From Drosophila miranda (lineage: Eukaryota; Arthropoda; Insecta; Diptera; Drosophilidae): DNA of 64,000 bases. A program made the position numbers and the translations under genes. The notes beneath the pieces were generated by a model. That model did not search any database and had not been told where the DNA came from. It saw nothing but the letters and a program-made list of their open reading frames with translations. The first letter of the stretch is position 1. The number at the start of each line of letters is the position of its first letter. Positions 60,345-64,000 of this stretch are shown here, one piece after another. The stretch spans positions 13,330,001-13,394,000 of the forward strand of contig NC_046675.1 in the NCBI RefSeq assembly GCF_003369915.1. Direction: 5' to 3'.

Positions 60345-60500
60345 CGAAGAGTTTAGAGATACATATATATTGATTTTGTGGCGAACTTGGCTGTGTTTAA
60401 AAAATAGAAAGAATCGTTTCGGATATATTCTTGATATATGCCTAGATCTCAGAGACTATAAGAGCTAGAGAAACAAAATTATGTATTAATTGTGTGCAAC
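60345..60500 (+). mobile_element. Degenerate SGM/INE-1-like fragment
   Basis: GGATATATTCTTGATATATG, CCTAGATCTCAGAGACTATA and AGAGCTAGAGAAACAAAATT match the repeat core in order. The ends are lost. Confidence 0.6.
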
Positions 60501-61243
60501 TTTTTGTTCTATAGATATTTTTTATATGTGAACTTCCATTCTGGCGCTCAATAAAAATTGTGTAGCTCTATATTCACCAAAAACATGACAACAATAGAAC
60601 GAAGTTGGAAGAAGGAGATTGGGTAGGACTATCTGTATAAAATTGTTTGTGATAATATATTAAATATTGAGCGTTAATTATTCAAATTATTAAATGAAAA
60701 AACCTTTTCTGTGTTTTTTTTTTTTGTAATATTTGTTACTGGTTTTACTTACTTACCAAATTGCGTGGTAATAAAAGTTTAAAAATCTACCATTAGCCAA
60801 GAGCGGGCCAATTTTATGGGTTGCTTAGATAGATATGTACTTCAGTATCTTTGAGAAACTTTGAGGAACAACATTTCTCAAAAATGATCTTTCTTATAGA
60901 AGATAATAGGGAAAATAGGACTATAAAAATAGTGCGTTTTTGCTTATTTTAATATGTTTTCAGATCAAAGCTATGAAATTATATATCATTTGGGTAAATT
61001 AGTTAAGAAATAATATCAAGACAAAACTAAATGGAAATCTGTTTTACTTGACTTTTAATGTTTTTGGGCATGGTATACCTTTTGGCGGAAGTGCCCATAT
61101 GACGTTCTAAACGCGGTGAGCCTCGGATGCAGGAGGATCATTCAAGCATATTCTGAAATTAGTCAGAAGAAGCTAGCATCTACATCCCCAAGCGATTAAT
61201 GGTAGTCTTATAACACTAGGAAACCAACTCTCCCTTTTTTTAC
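60501..61243. other. AT-rich intergenic DNA
   Basis: Nothing recognised. Confidence 0.5.
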
Positions 61244-61680
61244 GTTTCAAATCAAACCGACTTTTTCGAACAGATTTGGGGCTTACAAATTTTGTAATTA
61301 GAAAAACACTGAGCCTGGGGAGCCGAACGGTATATGGGTCTATCGATACATTTTTACAAATGATACCTTAAGCGTAACCATTTATTTTTTCGTATTTACC
61401 GAAGATTGAAAGTCAAAATTTTGAAAAAAAAAAAAAAATATAAATGTTTACTTTGAAAGCTTGATACTTCCGAGTCGGTAAGCTGAAGCTACAAAGTGTT
61501 TCGGTCTGATTTATAGTTGCATTCATCAGCTTTTCAAAATTTTAAAGTTCAGCACAAACAGATTCAAGATAGCTACGTAAAAAACATAAAAAATACAAAA
61601 AGAACATAGAAAAAAAACCATACTCCATTAAAACATTTTTAATCCCCAAATCTATCAGAAGAAGTCGGTTTGGTTCAAAG
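61244..61680. repeat. Imperfect 37-bp inverted repeats flanking about 360 bp
   Basis: The left arm 61245-61281 contains CAAACCGACTTTTTCG and ends GATTTGGGG. The right arm 61644-61680 is its reverse complement with several mismatches (CCCCAAATC...GAAGTCGGTTTGG). The A+T-rich interior has no coding frame, so a MITE-like element or a hairpin-forming unit is possible. Confidence 0.5.
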
Positions 61681-62180
61681 CATTATTATGCTGTTGCATA
61701 GCGTAATTGCAAAAATACTTATACGTCTGTAATGGTCGCGTATTCATATTACGTATTCTGTACATGTTGGCGTCTGCTTCTCCAGCTTATTACTGCCATA
61801 ATACGTAGTCTTCTTTCAAAGCTAACCTGTTCATTTCAAAATACTAAATATAATCCTAACCACTACATTGAAATAATTACCGATGGAATGTATGATTGTA
61901 TAGAGCTATACATAGGGACATCCACTGGCTTGTTTTCTTTATCCATTGAATACTTTTGAATACCTTGAACCTTGGCCTTTGATTTATGTCGAACAAGTAC
62001 TCTTCATTTCGTCACAAATCCAGTTGAATATTTATACAGAACTTTATTTTATTAAATGAAAAACTTAGGCTACATTGAACTCCCCCTTAATTACAAAAAA
62101 TCAAATCAGCTGAATGGGCATACGTGGAAAGAATCTATTGCTATGCATTTGCAGACGTAGGTGCTGGAGCCCATGCCAGC
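61681..62180 (-). other. Downstream region of the right-hand dehydrogenase gene
   Basis: It contains the minus-strand poly(A) signal AATAAA at 62043-62048, about 135 bp past the stop codon. Otherwise it is AT-rich and featureless. Confidence 0.6.
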
Positions 62181-63110
62181 TTAGATCTTGGGATCCTGGG
62201 GCGTTATCTTGGCGATCTTGAGGGACTCCTCCCAGATCTTGCGGCCCTTCTCCTCGTCGAGGGCGGCGGCATTGAGGGTGGCCTCCTTGCAGTCCATGAA
62301 GTACTTGCCGTTAACGTTAGCCACCTCATCGGACGTGGCCAAGTAGATGGTGGTCTGGGCACCAGCCTTGGTGGTCTTGAAAAAGCCCTTCGTGATGGCC
62401 ATCATTGGCAGGTTAAGGGGGAACGGCACGTTGCGCCAAATGCCCGAGTCGATCATGCCCGGATGCAAGAAGTTCACGGTCACCCTGGTGCCCTCCAGGC
62501 GCTTGGCCAGCTCGCGGGCAAAGTAGATGTTGGCGAACTTGGAAACGTAGTAGAGGTAGGCGGCAGGGAAGCTGCCCACGGGGTTAAGCTTGTTGAGATT
62601 GACCGACGACAGGCGGTACAGCTCCGAGGCCACAATGACAATGCGAGCTGGGGCGCTCTTCTTCAGCAAATCGATGAGGAGGTGGGTCAGCAGGAAGGGT
62701 CCGTAATGATTGGTGGCCATGGTCAGCTCTACGCCGTCCTCGCTGGTTTGGCCGCGGAAGGCCAGTGCCATGCCGGCGTTGTGGATGAGCACGTCTATCT
62801 TGGACTCCGTCTTCACGATGTCGGCGGCGAACTCGCGCACCGACTTTTGGGAGCCCAGATCTAGCTTCTTGACCACGATCTTGTTGTTGTTCGTCTCCTT
62901 GACGATTTCATCTGTCGATTGGTAAGCATCTCTTCGTAAAGAACTTGATTCTACATATTATTTTTAGATTGACTTACCCTTGACTGCATTTGCCGTCTCC
63001 AGGTTCCTGCAGGCCATAATGATGCGTGCTCCGCGACCAGCCAGATCCTTGGCGGTCTCCTTGCCAATTCCGCTGTTGGCGCCAGTGATGATAACAGTTT
63101 TGCCCTCCAT
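62181..63110 (-). CDS. Short-chain dehydrogenase/reductase, retinol dehydrogenase 11-14-like
   Basis: Two exons, 62978-63110 and 62181-62911, join G|AT to give 287 residues. The classical SDR signature is intact: TGANSGIG at 9-16, ACRN at 33-36, NAG at 89-91, serine 140 (IVASELYRL), and Tyr165/Lys169 in YYVSK. The HPGMI block follows the active site. The length fits the compact cytosolic or lipid-droplet-facing RDH11-14 type without an N-terminal anchor. It is probably NADP-dependent, acting on retinal or other lipid carbonyls. The D. melanogaster neighbour CG7675 is a possible orthologue from memory. A 5' UTR acceptor (CATCGTTTACAG) ends at 63117, seven bases before the ATG, so an upstream leader exon is likely and an alternative N terminus possible. 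Confidence 0.95.
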
Positions 63111-64000
63111 TTTTGTCTGTAAACGATGTCAAAAGTCAATCAGTTAATATGGGACCGGCACTGGGACTGTGATGGAATCAACAAGGTCTAGGGCGGGTCT
63201 GAACAATCTAAACAGCAACAATTATCAAAATAATCACAGTCTCTGACTTGAATGAGGGTTTCGAACGGATAGTAGGTGTATCTTTTTGTTTTCATACCCA
63301 TTAACGGCGCTTTTAATTACACCCCAGTGGGAAACCCGAGAGCTGAGAGCTCAGAACTTTCCGCTGACTCAAGTTCTCTAATCTGGTAATCGAGACGCAG
63401 ATGCAATGCATAATATACTGGCGAACAGGTGGTAACTGTATCTATGAGATAAAACTTGTGAGTAAATTACACACCTCTCTCTGCACCCAAGAGATGTGAC
63501 GTACTCGCATCTGTCCCAGGTACATATGTACTGAAATATATGCACATATAAGTTGGCGCGTCACAGCGGGCAAGGCAATTACAAAATTGCACAGAGATTC
63601 GTGGAGAATGCGGTTAAGATTGTTTGGATTGCTTACAGATCGAATAGCCGAGTTCCAGATAGAGGCTCTGCTAAACTCTGATAAATTCCATAATCGGAGA
63701 TCTTTGATCATTGATATCGTTATAGATATATCAGTTTTCCTAATAATACTATGTTTATTATCGAAGATAATCCAAAAGCTATAGTTATAGTAGTTATGGA
63801 ATGATAACTAATTAAGAATATTGAAACCAGTTCATGTGTCAAGCAACGATTCACTCCGAAACATTAGGCAAAACAACCCCATTGAACTCAGTTTCATGGG
63901 GGCTTTTCCACATTTAAAGCCATTTTCCTCAGCTACATGGGTAAATGGTATAGATATGCATGTGTGTGTAGATATTTAATATGCAGAAAACTCGAATTTT
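63111..64000. other. Upstream region of the right-hand dehydrogenase gene
   Basis: Presumed intron and promoter sequence for the minus-strand dehydrogenase. No coding exon or repeat was recognised up to the window edge. Confidence 0.5.

Noticed and set aside
62124..62864. 246-codon plus-strand open frame
   Set aside because: It is antisense to the right-hand dehydrogenase.
1..64000. CRISPR arrays, operons, bacterial promoters
   Set aside because: The window is a eukaryotic (insect) genome with spliced genes; no regularly spaced repeats were seen.

Overview
The window looks like a euchromatic piece of a Drosophila genome. Short GT-AG introns, Ohler-type core promoter motifs and recognisable fly genes all point there. 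Dispersed copies of an SGM/INE-1-like (DINE-1) repeat suggest the obscura group, which is an inference. The gene block hemingway - WRNexo - Nup43 - zinc-finger gene - glass - short-chain dehydrogenase corresponds, from memory, to the 91A region of chromosome 3R in D. melanogaster (Muller element E). All gene models below were built by hand from reading frame, splice signals and family knowledge. No alignment was run.

Layout. (1) 0.9-4.0 kb, minus strand: a membrane-anchored short-chain dehydrogenase in three visible exons, running off the left edge. Its YxxxK tyrosine reads as phenylalanine. (2) 4.3-34 kb: gene-poor, AT-rich DNA with repeat copies, a broken mariner, one Tc1-type terminal repeat, a fragment of a non-LTR retrotransposon between 36-bp inverted repeats, a long degenerate GACTGATT-like tract, a G-rich quadruplex-prone stretch, and a few short exon-like segments. 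The best of these are 9305-9362 and 34079-34121 on the minus strand. (3) 34.9-37.5 kb, minus: a four-PDZ scaffold gene of the PATJ/MPDZ type. (4) 38-44 kb: intergenic. (5) 44.0-54.1 kb: a compact cluster. hemingway (+) and WRNexo (-) converge. WRNexo and Nup43 (+) diverge from a motif 1/motif 6 promoter region. Nup43 converges with a small zinc-finger gene (-), which lies just downstream of glass (-). (6) 54.1-62.1 kb: the presumed glass 5' region, with candidate 5' exons and simple repeats. (7) 62.2-63.1 kb, minus: a second short-chain dehydrogenase with an intact active site.

Most interesting signals: an 86-codon conserved-looking open frame directly behind the glass TGA stop (readthrough candidate); a 51-nt exitron-like segment that encodes the first strand of a PDZ domain; three neighbouring genes each with a stop-free intron of length 3n; tail-to-tail genes whose polyadenylation signals lie in or beyond the neighbour's 3' end; and splice-bounded exons downstream of the PDZ gene that stay in phase with it across 25 kb.
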